This document shows, one piece after another, positions 1-9,122 of a stretch of DNA of 64,000 nt. The notes beneath the pieces are model-generated. The model was not told the origin of the DNA. It worked only from the letters and a program-made list of their open reading frames with translations, and searched no databases. Position 1 is the stretch's first letter, and every line of letters starts with the position of its first letter. This DNA is from an uncultured Muribaculaceae bacterium (GTDB taxonomy: Bacteria > Bacteroidota > Bacteroidia > Bacteroidales > Muribaculaceae): positions 22,582 to 86,581 of the forward strand of contig CAJUBC010000003.1 of assembly GCA_910584545.1 (NCBI GenBank), in the 5' to 3' direction. A program made the position numbers and the translations under genes.

Positions 1-403
1 GAGCGGGACAGATTCCAGTAAGGTCGATCTCATTCAGACCGGTGCTCTGAGACAGGAGAAGTTGCTTGAGGGCAGTGAGGTTCTTGATTCCTGCAAGCGA
101 GGAGATCTTCTTGCCGGAGAGGTCCAGCAGAGTGATCGATGCGATCTCGGACTCGGAGAGGCGACCGTCCTTGTCGGCGTCGGCCTTCGAGACCTCGGCG
201 AGCACCATCGGGTCGGTGAACTCGGTGAGGGGCACATAGTTCTGCGGAGGCTCGGGAGGAAGCTGTGACTCGTCGAAAGAGAGTGTGACCACTTCGTCGA
301 TGGGATATTTGATAGTTTCGCCCGACTGCAGTGTCACTGTGAGCGACTGGGCGGCGGCGCCGAGGGGCAGCAGCGCCAGAGCGAACATTGCTATTTTTTT
401 CAT
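1..403 (-). CDS. Secreted leucine-rich-repeat-type protein, 3' part outside the window
   Basis: The first 134 residues are visible; the gene runs off the window edge at base 1. It starts at an ATG at 403 with a signal peptide (MKKIAMFALALLPLGAAAQ). A short module follows (LTVTLQSGETIKYPIDEV, then LSFDE) that resembles the N-termini of the next two genes. Around residue 75 there is a Ca-binding loop of dockerin/EF-hand type (DADKDGRLSESE). It is followed by LRR-like text (LDLSGKKISSLAGIKNLT, then LKQLLLS). This order is typical of surface LRR proteins of gut Bacteroidales. The function is unknown; export to the cell surface is inferred. Confidence 0.75.
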   Translation of the reverse strand, partial: MKKIAMFALALLPLGAAAQSLTVTLQSGETIKYPIDEVVTLSFDESQLPPEPPQNYVPLTEFTDPMVLAEVSKADADKDGRLSESEIASITLLDLSGKKISSLAGIKNLTALKQLLLSQSTGLNEIDLTGICPA

Positions 404-415
404 GATGGTATGTCG

Positions 416-877
416 TTAACGGATGAATTTGATGGCCTTCTCGTTCACCATCAGGATATAGGTGCCCTGAGCGAGGTCGTTGAGGTTGTAGGTGAGCTCG
501 GCGTCGGCCGAGACTGCTGTGACGGCGCGGCCGTTGAGGTCGAAGATCCGGAGCGTCAGCGCGGTCTCCGGGTACGTCGCCCGAAGGATTCCGTCGCTGA
601 TGGTTACATCGAATCCCTCCGCCATCTCGAACTCATAGAGCCCGGAGACGGTGCCGAACCGCATCTCCTCGATAGCCTCGATGTCATGCTCGCGAAGTCC
701 GTCGGTGGTGTGGTTTACCACCATCCTGTCGCCGTCGAACGTGATGTTGATTATCTTCGACAGTTCATAATGGGTGGTGTTGCCGTTGAACTCCTTTATC
801 TGGAGTTCCTTGTTTGTGTCGGCCGAGGCACCTGCCGCGAGCAGGGCCGCCGCCATCAACACTATAGTCTTTTTCAT
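416..877 (-). CDS. Small secreted protein with C-terminal sorting-type domain
   Basis: This 153-residue protein has a signal peptide (MKKTIVLMAAALLAAGASA). It then carries what look like two copies of a short beta module, LQIKEFNGNTTHYELSKI-INITF and MVVNHTTDGLREHDIEAIEE-MRF. The last 45 residues (LTLRIFDLNGRAV, GTYILMV, KAIKFIR) have the layout of a type A type-IX-secretion sorting domain: a hydrophobic strand, DLNGR, GxY and a basic end. It lies 12 bases upstream of the preceding gene on the same strand. No enzyme domain is recognised. It is probably a secreted or surface-anchored accessory protein. Confidence 0.7.
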   Translation of the reverse strand: MKKTIVLMAAALLAAGASADTNKELQIKEFNGNTTHYELSKIINITFDGDRMVVNHTTDGLREHDIEAIEEMRFGTVSGLYEFEMAEGFDVTISDGILRATYPETALTLRIFDLNGRAVTAVSADAELTYNLNDLAQGTYILMVNEKAIKFIR

Positions 878-908
878 CTTTCTTTACTTTTTGATTGTGA
901 TGGATGGA

Positions 909-3900
909 TTAGTTGCGGCCGAGCGAATCGTCGGCTTTGGTTTTCTCCGCCTTCTCTGCCGGAGCCAGACGGTCGGCATCGGCCTTCACGTTCTTCTTCG
1001 CGAAGGCGGGAGCGCTGATGGTCTTCATCTTTCCGTCGGGGGATACTGCCACCACATAAGCGGGTGCCTTGTCGGGGTTGGACCAGAAGTCGTAGGCCGG
1101 AGTGATGTTCTTGCCCTTGGTGGGAGTGATCACCTCGTAATGCCAGGGGCCGAGCTTGCCGTCCTTATCCTTGGCGATAGCGGAGAAGGAGTATTCAACG
1201 CCGAAGGAGAGGGTGCGGTACATACCCTCGGGTTCGTTGGTGATGTTCATGCCCTCGAGCTGGATGAGGTGAAGCAGGTAGTCGTCGCCGCCGAGGTCGA
1301 GATAGCTGCTTTCGGGCATCCATATGCCGCCGGTGTAGTAATCGGCATACTCATTGGGCTCCATGCGGACGCGGAACACCGCGAAGTCGGTGTATTCCTT
1401 CCAGCGGTTCCAGTCGAGCTCGGCAAGTTCTGCGCCGTCGAAAAGTTCCCATGTGTACTTCACGTCGGCCTTGGACTCGCCGAACGGAATCTTCGGAGTG
1501 GTGAAGTCGAGGGTGAAGAAGTGTGTGGTGTTGCCGCCTGACCAACCGCAGACGAGAAGCGTGTACTCGGTTTCGGAAACGACGTTGAAGGTGCGCTTCA
1601 CCTCACCCTTCATGGTGTAGTAGTTCGGGGTGTCGTCGTAGTAATGCTCGATTTCCTCGCAGATGGTCTGCTCGTCGAGAGTGCCGTCGGGATTGGTCAC
1701 ATACTCCATCTCCTCCTTCTGTACGAGCAAGGGGATGTAGTACTCGTCATCGTTCGAGGGCTTGAACGTCACATGGAGTTTGTTGTAGGTGATCTCATCC
1801 GGGATCATCTCGATGGTCATGTCGCTCTCGGGAGCGGGGAGGGTGGTGCGGCGCTCGTAGCATACGTCGGTGGTACGCTTGCCGTTGCCGTCGACTCCGA
1901 ACACATAGATGTTGTAGTTGCGGTTGGGCGAGAATGTCCAGTCGAGGTCCGCACGGCCCCATAATGTCTGCTCGCCGGTGTACATCCAGGGAATGTTGGC
2001 CCAGGTATAGCCGGCGCCATAGAAGTTGCGTTTCAGACGGTCATCCTCCATGTTGATGATGCGCTGCGCCATCTGGTACTTGTCGTAGCCCACGCACTTC
2101 GACTCCTCGACGAACGCCGTGTAGTAGCGCACGCTGTTGTCGGAGGGTACGATGTGGATCTGCATGTCGTTGTCCTTGATCACGGGGAAGTCAACCTTGA
2201 AGGTGCAGTCGGAGGAAACATCCTCGGGGAGAGTGGTGAAGGTACCGAACTCCATCGGACTGGTGGTCGGAGTTCCCATCTCGTCCATACCCCATCCCAC
2301 CAAGTGGTAACGGGTGCCTTTCCAGAGGTCTTTCACTTTCTCTCCGGAGGGTCCTCGGTGGATGATGGTGTTGATGTCGGCTCCGGAGGCGACAACATCA
2401 AGCACGTTCTGCACCATGTTGTCCATGATGAAGTTCAGGTCATACTTGATCCAGTCCATCTCGGAAACGTACGTCCAGAAATAGGTGTTCTCATTGTCGG
2501 AGGGAATCACCTTTAGGTCTGCCGAAGTCTGTGTGATGTTCGTTGTCTCGAGCGAGAGGGTGAGGTCCACCTTGTTGACCGGCGTGGTGGTGAATTTCTT
2601 CTTGTAGAAGTCGGTCGTCACCTCTCCCTGCGGAGTGAGGCCGTAGCAATAGATGTAGTAGTCGGTGTCGTTGGTGAGCTTGGAGTACGTCATGGTGGTT
2701 GTCGCGCCGTTCATGGCGTAAGCGTTCGGATAGTTGGGGAGGAACTCCTCGAGCGTCGACTCATAATAGTCGGCGAGGCCCTGCAGATAGTCGAGGTCGC
2801 CCTCGATCCAGCCCTCGAGATTGCCGGCGTTGATGTATTTGTCAACGGTCTCGCACTTGGCCACGAAGAAAAGGTAGTTGCCGGTGTATCCGTTGGGGAC
2901 GATCTGCACCATGGCCTTGTAGGGGGTGAGGATGTCGACGGAGATCTTGAAGAGCGCGTCCTCGTCGTCGTACATGGATTTCTGGCGAACGGTCACCGCG
3001 ATGGGACGCGCGTCGCCGTAAGCCACGAGGATACGGCCTGAGCGAGTGCCGGCTGTCTCGTTGGCGACCGTGTGGAAGCGGATCTCACCGTCTCTCAGCT
3101 CGAGGTCCTCGATCCATTCGCATTCGGTGGAAACCTCGGGAACGCCTGTGGCTCCCTCGGCCATAGTGTACTCTACGGAATAGTAAGCGCCCTTGGGCTC
3201 TGCCTCAACGTAGTTGTTCTTGAGGAGCACGTAGGCGTCGGCGCCCGGTTTGCCGGAGTCATACTTGAAGGGAAGCTCGCCGTCGACGGGAGCGTATGCG
3301 GAGTTGACGCACACATATCTGTCGCCGACTTTCTCAGCGACGTAGATGAGCAGACGGCTGTTGGCCATCTTCCATGCGTTTCTGATAGAGATTGTCTGGG
3401 TGGTGTAGGCCACGGCTCCTTTCTGAACGGCTCCGAGGTTGATGCCGGTGAATCCGCCGTCGGTGTCACGGCCTACGAGCGTGCGGACCACATTGTTGTG
3501 GGTGTTGAAATCCTCGCCGCCGAGGTCGGTGTCATAGTTGGCTTGGTCAGCGCTGATGCCGTCCTCGATGAGCATGGCTCCCACGCGGTAACGGCCGTTC
3601 TCGCCGGCCTTCATGGCTATGGTGAGGTCGATGGTGCTCTCGTTGATGGTTGCCACAGAGGCGATGCCGGAGGGCACGGTGGCGGTCTGCTCGCCGTCGA
3701 TCAGCGATTTAAGCTTGTCGGCCATCAACTGGTAGTTGCGGAGGGCCCCGACGCCGTCGTTCTTCCAGTTGACATTGGTGTAAGGATAACCTGCGCCTAC
3801 GTACGGCTTCGACACCTCGCGGATCAGGTCTGTGCCCATCGGGTCGTTGTCGTATGAATGCAGGGCCGCGAGGGTGTACGCATCCTTGTAGTTCTCATCG

Positions 3901-4181
3901 GCAGCGAGAGTGCGGAGCGCCATCACCATCTTGGGGCAATAGCCGCAGTTGGTGCCGGTGTGTTGGGTGAGGAGGACCTTGCGCGTGAAGTCCGTAGAGG
4001 TCGGATAGGGATCCTCGGGGAGCTGCACGTGGTCCGATGTCTCGTCGAACCGGATGTCCTTGATGTTTTCCACGGGAATACGTGCTTCTTCGCCTGACTT
4101 CAGCTGGATCACGAAGTCTTTGGCTACTGCTATGAGCACTATGCATGCCGAGGCAAGCAATAATGATAGAAATTTCTTCAT
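909..4181 (-). CDS. Large Omp28-like secreted protein with thioredoxin-type CxxC and Fn3-like repeats
   Basis: The ATG at 4181 is chosen because a signal peptide follows it directly (MKKFLSLLLASACIVLIAVA); the frame stays open upstream but that part is AT-rich and non-coding in style. The protein has 1090 residues. Residues 21-50 are the short module shared with the two neighbouring genes (DFVIQLKSGEEARIPVENI). Residues 70-330 are Omp28-like with a thioredoxin-type C79-G-Y-C82 motif. A BACON-like segment ends near VTVRQKSM. Four or five Fn3-like repeats follow, each ending in a pattern like IYCYGLTPQGEVTTD-FTT. Omp28 relatives are exported surface or outer-membrane proteins of unsettled function. 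A second, shorter relative lies at 54207-55982. Confidence 0.75.
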   Translation of the reverse strand: MKKFLSLLLASACIVLIAVAKDFVIQLKSGEEARIPVENIKDIRFDETSDHVQLPEDPYPTSTDFTRKVLLTQHTGTNCGYCPKMVMALRTLAADENYKDAYTLAALHSYDNDPMGTDLIREVSKPYVGAGYPYTNVNWKNDGVGALRNYQLMADKLKSLIDGEQTATVPSGIASVATINESTIDLTIAMKAGENGRYRVGAMLIEDGISADQANYDTDLGGEDFNTHNNVVRTLVGRDTDGGFTGINLGAVQKGAVAYTTQTISIRNAWKMANSRLLIYVAEKVGDRYVCVNSAYAPVDGELPFKYDSGKPGADAYVLLKNNYVEAEPKGAYYSVEYTMAEGATGVPEVSTECEWIEDLELRDGEIRFHTVANETAGTRSGRILVAYGDARPIAVTVRQKSMYDDEDALFKISVDILTPYKAMVQIVPNGYTGNYLFFVAKCETVDKYINAGNLEGWIEGDLDYLQGLADYYESTLEEFLPNYPNAYAMNGATTTMTYSKLTNDTDYYIYCYGLTPQGEVTTDFYKKKFTTTPVNKVDLTLSLETTNITQTSADLKVIPSDNENTYFWTYVSEMDWIKYDLNFIMDNMVQNVLDVVASGADINTIIHRGPSGEKVKDLWKGTRYHLVGWGMDEMGTPTTSPMEFGTFTTLPEDVSSDCTFKVDFPVIKDNDMQIHIVPSDNSVRYYTAFVEESKCVGYDKYQMAQRIINMEDDRLKRNFYGAGYTWANIPWMYTGEQTLWGRADLDWTFSPNRNYNIYVFGVDGNGKRTTDVCYERRTTLPAPESDMTIEMIPDEITYNKLHVTFKPSNDDEYYIPLLVQKEEMEYVTNPDGTLDEQTICEEIEHYYDDTPNYYTMKGEVKRTFNVVSETEYTLLVCGWSGGNTTHFFTLDFTTPKIPFGESKADVKYTWELFDGAELAELDWNRWKEYTDFAVFRVRMEPNEYADYYTGGIWMPESSYLDLGGDDYLLHLIQLEGMNITNEPEGMYRTLSFGVEYSFSAIAKDKDGKLGPWHYEVITPTKGKNITPAYDFWSNPDKAPAYVVAVSPDGKMKTISAPAFAKKNVKADADRLAPAEKAEKTKADDSLGRN

Positions 4182-4403
4182 AGCGAAATTTAGTTGATAA
4201 TTAATAATTGCGGAAAAAAATATCTCGAAAAAAGTATCTTTCGGAAAAGTATATTGATGTTGCAAAATAAATAAAAAAAAGTTGAAATAAAAAACCCGAA
4301 TCAACCAAAAAAAAGGCTGATTCGGACTAAATATGCTCAAAAACATGTAGAAAATCGCGGCTTTCGTTTGGTTTTGAATTTTGGACGGATATATAATAAA
4401 TAA

Positions 4404-4425
4404 GGCCGTAGCTAAAGCCACGGCC
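4404..4425 (-). terminator. Rho-independent terminator of the export operon
   Basis: GGCCGTAGC (4404-4412), loop TAAA, GCCACGGCC (4417-4425). Read on the minus strand it forms a 9-bp stem with one G-U pair followed by an A/T-rich tail. It lies 44 bases after the acyltransferase stop codon. Confidence 0.75.
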
Positions 4426-4468
4426 CGCTTATAAAAACCGGATTTGAGAGGGACAGATTACGACACTT

Positions 4469-5425
4469 TTACAGGTGCGACAGCATCGCGGGGGCTTTGT
4501 CGCCCCAGTAGTCGTTGAACATCTCTCGGGTCACTTTCCAGCGGCGGTGGCTCCATAGCCAGTACTGGGGGGCCTCGCGGATGTTGTCCTCGAGCATCCG
4601 GAAATATTTCCGGGTTATGTCGAACATCGGCTCCTTTTTAGGAGCGCCGGTCACACGGACGAAGCGCAAAGTATAATAGCCGCGTTTCGGCCGGGAGATA
4701 TGGACGAAGTAAACCTCAGAGTCCAGAAACCTTGAGATCCGCTCCGGGCCCGTCAGCACCGGGGTGTCGCGGTGGAAGAAATCGGTGAACATATGGAGGT
4801 CGAGGTGCGGGGCCTGATCGGCGATATAGCCGGTGATGCTCGGCGTTCCGGCGCGTTTCCACTCCACGAGGCGGCGAAGTATATCGTCCATTGCGATGTT
4901 GTTGGCGTGGAATCTTGTCCTGATGTCCATGAAGAGACGGTCGAAGGCGGCGTTGCTGAGGGGATGATATACCTGTACTCCGACGGAATTCTCCGGGATA
5001 TGCAGAGGGATAGAGGATACCCATTCCCAGTTGCAGTAATGTCCGAGCATCAGCGTCACGTCGCGGCCGCGTCGCAACGCGTCGCAGGGTTGCTCGAGTC
5101 CTTCCATCCTGACGCGGCGGCGTATCTGCTTCTCGCTCATCGAAACCATCTTCACTGTCTCCACTATGTAGTCGCCGAGAAAGCGGTAGAATCCGCGCTC
5201 GATCCTGCGGCGCTCCTTATCCGGCATCTCGGGGAATGCGTTGCGCAGGTTGTCGCGGACCACACGGCGGCGGTAGCGGATCACGTCGCAGGCCAGCAGG
5301 GCGAGCCCGTCGGAGATGACATAGAGCGCGCGCAGAGGCAGCAGCGACAGGGGGTAGAAAACGGCGCGCAGCGCGCGGTATCCCGCGCGCTGGCCCAATG
5401 TGTATTTCTTTCTTCCGAATCTCAT
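4469..5425 (-). CDS. LpxL/HtrB-family lipid A acyltransferase
   Basis: The 318-residue protein belongs to the lysophospholipid/lipid A acyltransferase family, which moves a secondary acyl chain onto lipid A at the inner membrane. The family HX4(D/E) active-site pattern is visible as H-YCNW-E (GHYCNWEW). An N-terminal amphipathic or hydrophobic region (residues 13-45) is followed by the usual basic RYRRRVVRDNLRNAFPE segment. The ATG at 5425 overlaps the stop of the upstream permease in an ATGA, which indicates translational coupling. The frame is open further upstream but there lies inside the permease gene. The exact acyl position on lipid A cannot be read from sequence. Confidence 0.88.
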   Translation of the reverse strand: MRFGRKKYTLGQRAGYRALRAVFYPLSLLPLRALYVISDGLALLACDVIRYRRRVVRDNLRNAFPEMPDKERRRIERGFYRFLGDYIVETVKMVSMSEKQIRRRVRMEGLEQPCDALRRGRDVTLMLGHYCNWEWVSSIPLHIPENSVGVQVYHPLSNAAFDRLFMDIRTRFHANNIAMDDILRRLVEWKRAGTPSITGYIADQAPHLDLHMFTDFFHRDTPVLTGPERISRFLDSEVYFVHISRPKRGYYTLRFVRVTGAPKKEPMFDITRKYFRMLEDNIREAPQYWLWSHRRWKVTREMFNDYWGDKAPAMLSHL

Positions 5426-6702
5426 TCTCTTTCTTCGGTTCTGGTGTCCGGCACCCTTTTGCGGCTGAAGTAGCCGCTGCGCGCCAGGTCGTTGAAGATG
5501 ATGACGTTCCTTGTCTCCTGGCGCAGCATCGCCGGACGCACCACGGTCCGCTGGACTATCCAGCCGACCACCCACCAGGCGGCGGCCAGAATCCACAGCA
5601 TCAGGTACTCGTGGCTCACCTGAGCCAGGGTCGACCCGTTGGTGTTCATCTTTATGAAGCCCTCCACACCCCACGTCGAGGGGCAGATGTCGCTTAGAGC
5701 CTTCCATACCGGAGCCATGTCGTAGCGCGGCCAGATGAGTCCGGATAGGAAGAGGAACACCACCGATGTGATCACCCAGCAGACGAACACCGACTCCCTC
5801 TCCGTCACCAGTCCCTGGAAAGCGAAGCCTATGCCGAAGCAGGCTATGGCCATCGGCAGGAGGAACGCCATTTCATAAAACAGATTTCCGGCCATGGGGA
5901 ATTTGAATATGAGAGGCACGTAATGGACCATGAACACCGTGGGTAGGATCAGGATGGTGATGTAGGCCAGCATCTGGCCGCACATCGTGCCCGAGACGGA
6001 GAGTTCATAGTTGTCGGCGTTGTAGCTCACCAGGGTCCGCCGCTCCCTCTTGGCGCCTCCGGCCATTCCGATCACGAGGACTATGCACTGATGGAGGATA
6101 AGCACCAGGATGCCGGGCATGATGAAGGTGTCGAATCCGCCGCGTATGTTGCCCAGGTTTATGTTGGCGATGGGGAGGAGGTCTCCGTTTGCCACGGTGC
6201 CTGCGAGCGGCACCGTCTCGTTGACCTTCTCCATCATGATGTCGGCCCCCATGTCCATCATCACGTTGGTGGTGGCCACCACGAAGCCCCGGTATCGGAG
6301 CAGGAGTCCCATGTCGCAATACATAACGGCCTGCGCGGTGGAGTTATTGCCGACTGCCTTCTCGAAGCCCTCGGGAATCTCGAGGATGGCGTAGCAGTCT
6401 CCTCCGGCCATGGCGCGACGCGCCTCCCCCATGTCGGCGGCATAGCCGCGCACCCATGCCTGGTCGCAGGCGTCGAGCTTGCGCGCGAGCTCCCGCGAGA
6501 GGGGCGTGCGGTCGTTGTCGACCACTACCAGCGGCACATCCTTCACCAGCTCCGGATTGTAGATGAGCGAATAGAGCACCGGATAGACCAGAGGCAGGAA
6601 ACAGAGGAACAGCATGAGTCCCTTGTCCTTGATGATGAGCTTGAACTCACGGCAGTAGACTATGTAGATTCCTTTGATTATTTTCTTTAATCTATTCCAC
6701 AT
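5422..6702 (-). CDS. ABC-2 type permease, second of two
   Basis: The 426-residue membrane protein has an N-terminal helix (residues 25-45), a large extracytoplasmic domain (about 46-190) and five or six C-terminal helices from about residue 195. This is the plan of ABC-2/YhhJ-type permeases. PLVVVDNDRTPLSREL at the start of the outer domain is the usual family sequence. It lies 12 bases after the preceding permease and overlaps the acyltransferase by 4 bases. With the fusion protein and TolC-like gene upstream it should form a tripartite exporter. No ATP-binding subunit is encoded in this operon. The substrate is unknown. Confidence 0.88.
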   Translation of the reverse strand: MWNRLKKIIKGIYIVYCREFKLIIKDKGLMLFLCFLPLVYPVLYSLIYNPELVKDVPLVVVDNDRTPLSRELARKLDACDQAWVRGYAADMGEARRAMAGGDCYAILEIPEGFEKAVGNNSTAQAVMYCDMGLLLRYRGFVVATTNVMMDMGADIMMEKVNETVPLAGTVANGDLLPIANINLGNIRGGFDTFIMPGILVLILHQCIVLVIGMAGGAKRERRTLVSYNADNYELSVSGTMCGQMLAYITILILPTVFMVHYVPLIFKFPMAGNLFYEMAFLLPMAIACFGIGFAFQGLVTERESVFVCWVITSVVFLFLSGLIWPRYDMAPVWKALSDICPSTWGVEGFIKMNTNGSTLAQVSHEYLMLWILAAAWWVVGWIVQRTVVRPAMLRQETRNVIIFNDLARSGYFSRKRVPDTRTEERE

Positions 6703-6714
6703 GGCTGATGTGTG

Positions 6715-7953
6715 TTACGGTACGTAGACCGGTTTGAGCATTTCCTTCTTCATGCGCCTGAGCGTGGTGAAGGGGAGAATCATGTAAACGATATAGGCGG
6801 CGTACCACACCCTGGAATAGTACAGCGGATCGCCGTTGAGCACCTGGCTGACGTATATCAGGAAGTTGTAGCGCACGGGCATGAGCCAGCTGAAGATGGC
6901 CACCGCGGGGTACATCGACTCCTCGGGGAAGGAGAACGCGGCGATCGAGAAGGATAGGATTCCGAGGAGGGCGCACACCGAGAGGGAGAGGCGCAGGTTG
7001 GGCAGCAGCCCGAACACGAAGAGCGCGAATCCCTGGGAGGCGAGCACGAACATGTACTCCGACAGGAGCAGCCGGCACCAGGAGCCGTTCATGGGGTAAT
7101 GGTTGAACTTATAGAGCCAGACGGTCAGGAAGGTGACCAGCGCCATCCATATCAGCGTCTGCGGCAGCAGTTTGGCGAACAGGGCCTTGACTATGGAGCC
7201 GTCGGCCATGCGCAGCAGCCGCGTCGAGGTGTGGTACTTTATCTCCTGGCCGAGCGTGAACACGGTCATAAGCATGATCATCAGCTGCAGAGCCGCCGGC
7301 AGGAAAGAGTTGCAGAGGTAGATGCCGTAGTTGAGCGTGGGGTTTCCGATGCCGCGCGACGTGATGTTGACGGGCTGCATGAGGGGCGCTAATTCCTCGG
7401 CGTTCTGTCCGGCCATCTGCACTATGTTCATGGCCACTCCGGCTTTGGTGAAGACCGCCGTCGACTTGAAGGTCTTGAACAGCAGCGACGCCGGCACGAA
7501 GTACACGGCATTGGTGTAGAAGGTGATCTCAGGCTTGCGGCCGGCCATGAGGTTGGCCTGGAAATTCTCCGGAATAAGGAAGAATCCGTAGATCTCGCCC
7601 CGCTGCACGGCGTGCCGGGCCTCGGTGTAGGAGTTCGGCGACATGGTCAGGTCCACCATCTGCATTCCGCCGAGCGTCTGGGTTATCTCGCGCGAGAGGC
7701 TGGTGCCGTCCTTGTCGACGATTCCGGCCGGTATTCGCGTGGGAAGCCCGTTGTCGAGGAACGTGGTGAAGAAGAGGAACATGAAGAGCGGGATGCCGAT
7801 GAACCCGGCCCACATGATGGGGCGGCGCACTATCTGTACCAGCGACCGGAGGAAGATGGCCTTCACTCCGCGCCTGCCTATCGGCGTGCTTCCGCTCCGC
7901 TCCGGATTCCGCTCCGTCGCCGTCACCGCGATATTGTTATCCTTGTCGCTCAT
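6715..7953 (-). CDS. ABC-2 type permease, first of two
   Basis: The 412-residue protein has the same plan as the next gene: a helix near residues 38-62, an outer domain (AGIVDKDGTSLSREITQTLGG is cognate to the other permease) and C-terminal helices from about residue 210. The N-terminal 30 residues are polar and basic. It lies 19 bases after the membrane-fusion gene. The pair probably forms a heterodimeric pore. It resembles the yhiI/yhhJ-type systems of other Gram-negatives, in which the ATPase may be fused or supplied from elsewhere. Confidence 0.87.
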   Translation of the reverse strand: MSDKDNNIAVTATERNPERSGSTPIGRRGVKAIFLRSLVQIVRRPIMWAGFIGIPLFMFLFFTTFLDNGLPTRIPAGIVDKDGTSLSREITQTLGGMQMVDLTMSPNSYTEARHAVQRGEIYGFFLIPENFQANLMAGRKPEITFYTNAVYFVPASLLFKTFKSTAVFTKAGVAMNIVQMAGQNAEELAPLMQPVNITSRGIGNPTLNYGIYLCNSFLPAALQLMIMLMTVFTLGQEIKYHTSTRLLRMADGSIVKALFAKLLPQTLIWMALVTFLTVWLYKFNHYPMNGSWCRLLLSEYMFVLASQGFALFVFGLLPNLRLSLSVCALLGILSFSIAAFSFPEESMYPAVAIFSWLMPVRYNFLIYVSQVLNGDPLYYSRVWYAAYIVYMILPFTTLRRMKKEMLKPVYVP

Positions 7954-7972
7954 CGCGTTGCCTGTGTTTCAG

Positions 7973-9082
7973 TTATTCCTTTATTCCGAGATAGATCACC
8001 GACATGCCGGGACGGAAGTTCTCGATCGGCTTTTCGGGACGCGCCTTGATCTGGAACGTGCGCGCGTCGAAGTCGCCCGTGGCCTTGGTGGCCTGCCAGT
8101 TGGCGTAGGTGCCGAGGTCCTTGATGTAGAACACCTTCATGTCGGTCTCGATGTCGAGGGCCGGAATCCTCACGCGGAGCACCGTGCCCACCTTGATGTC
8201 CTTGAGGAGGAACTCGCGGACGTTGAATACCGCCCAATGGTCATCCTTCTGGAGTGTAACCACCGGCGCGCCCGTGGCGATTAGCTCGCTGACGTTGGGA
8301 TAGACCACTATCACCTCGCCGTCGCAGGGGGCGGTGAGATACTGGTCCTCGAGGATGGCGTCGACCTTCTTCACGCCGCTCTTCGCCACATTGACCATGG
8401 CGGATGCCGCGGTGCGATCCTCGGGCTGCGCGCCGGCCTTGGCGAGCTCATAGCTGCTCTTGGCGGCCTGCTCGCCGGCCTTCGTGGCATCATAGGCCGC
8501 CTTGGCCTCGTCGCGTTTCTGGGCACTGATCACCCCCTTGGCGTAGAGCGACTCCATGCGGCGCCATGTCTTCTCGGCGATGTCGGAGGCCGCCTGGGCC
8601 TGCATCCACATCTCGCGGGCGGCGTTGACCACCTGCGGGCGCGTTCCGGCATCGACCTTGCGGTTGGTGGCCTGAGCCACTTCCTCCATGGCCCTGGCCT
8701 CGTCCATCTGCGCGTCGACGAGCTGCGAGGTGATATGCACCAGCGTGTCGCCGGCCTTCACCCGCTGGCCCTCCTCCACATAGATCTCGGCCACGCGTCC
8801 CGGCAGCTTGCCGCTGACGCGTATCTCCGTGGCCTCTCCCTGACCCTGCACCGTCTCCGGCCCCTGCTTGATCGAGAGGAAGCCCACCAGCGCGAGCGCG
8901 AGCACGACTCCGATGATGATGAGGATGGTGGATATCAAGGTCTTGTCCTTGCGTGTCACTTCGTGGGGATCCTGAAAGCCGACTGCCGCGTAAGTGTCGA
9001 TCTTGTTCTGCAGGTCCTCTCTGTCTACGGGCAGGCTCTCCTTGCGGTCCTCCCCTTTCTGCGGTATATTGTTCTCAGCCAT
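7973..9082 (-). CDS. HlyD/EmrA-family periplasmic adaptor (membrane fusion protein)
   Basis: The 369-residue protein has one N-terminal membrane segment (about residues 48-70, TLISTILIIIGVVLALALVG). A lipoyl/barrel half-motif follows (GKLPGRVAEIYVEEGQRVKAGD). A long alpha-hairpin rich in Ala and Lys (about 110-225) comes next, then the second lipoyl half (LTAPCDGEVIVVYPNVSELI) and a beta-barrel. It links the inner-membrane permeases to the TolC-like channel. The gene lies 40 bases downstream of the channel gene and 19 bases upstream of the permease. Confidence 0.9.
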   Translation of the reverse strand: MAENNIPQKGEDRKESLPVDREDLQNKIDTYAAVGFQDPHEVTRKDKTLISTILIIIGVVLALALVGFLSIKQGPETVQGQGEATEIRVSGKLPGRVAEIYVEEGQRVKAGDTLVHITSQLVDAQMDEARAMEEVAQATNRKVDAGTRPQVVNAAREMWMQAQAASDIAEKTWRRMESLYAKGVISAQKRDEAKAAYDATKAGEQAAKSSYELAKAGAQPEDRTAASAMVNVAKSGVKKVDAILEDQYLTAPCDGEVIVVYPNVSELIATGAPVVTLQKDDHWAVFNVREFLLKDIKVGTVLRVRIPALDIETDMKVFYIKDLGTYANWQATKATGDFDARTFQIKARPEKPIENFRPGMSVIYLGIKE

Positions 9083-9122
9083 AAAATCTTAAGCTTCTAT
9101 TGTTCTCTGTTATGTTGTAATC

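Noticed and set aside
909..1541. Plus-strand frames over the first secreted genes
   Set aside because: They mirror the minus-strand genes that have signal peptides and clear domains.
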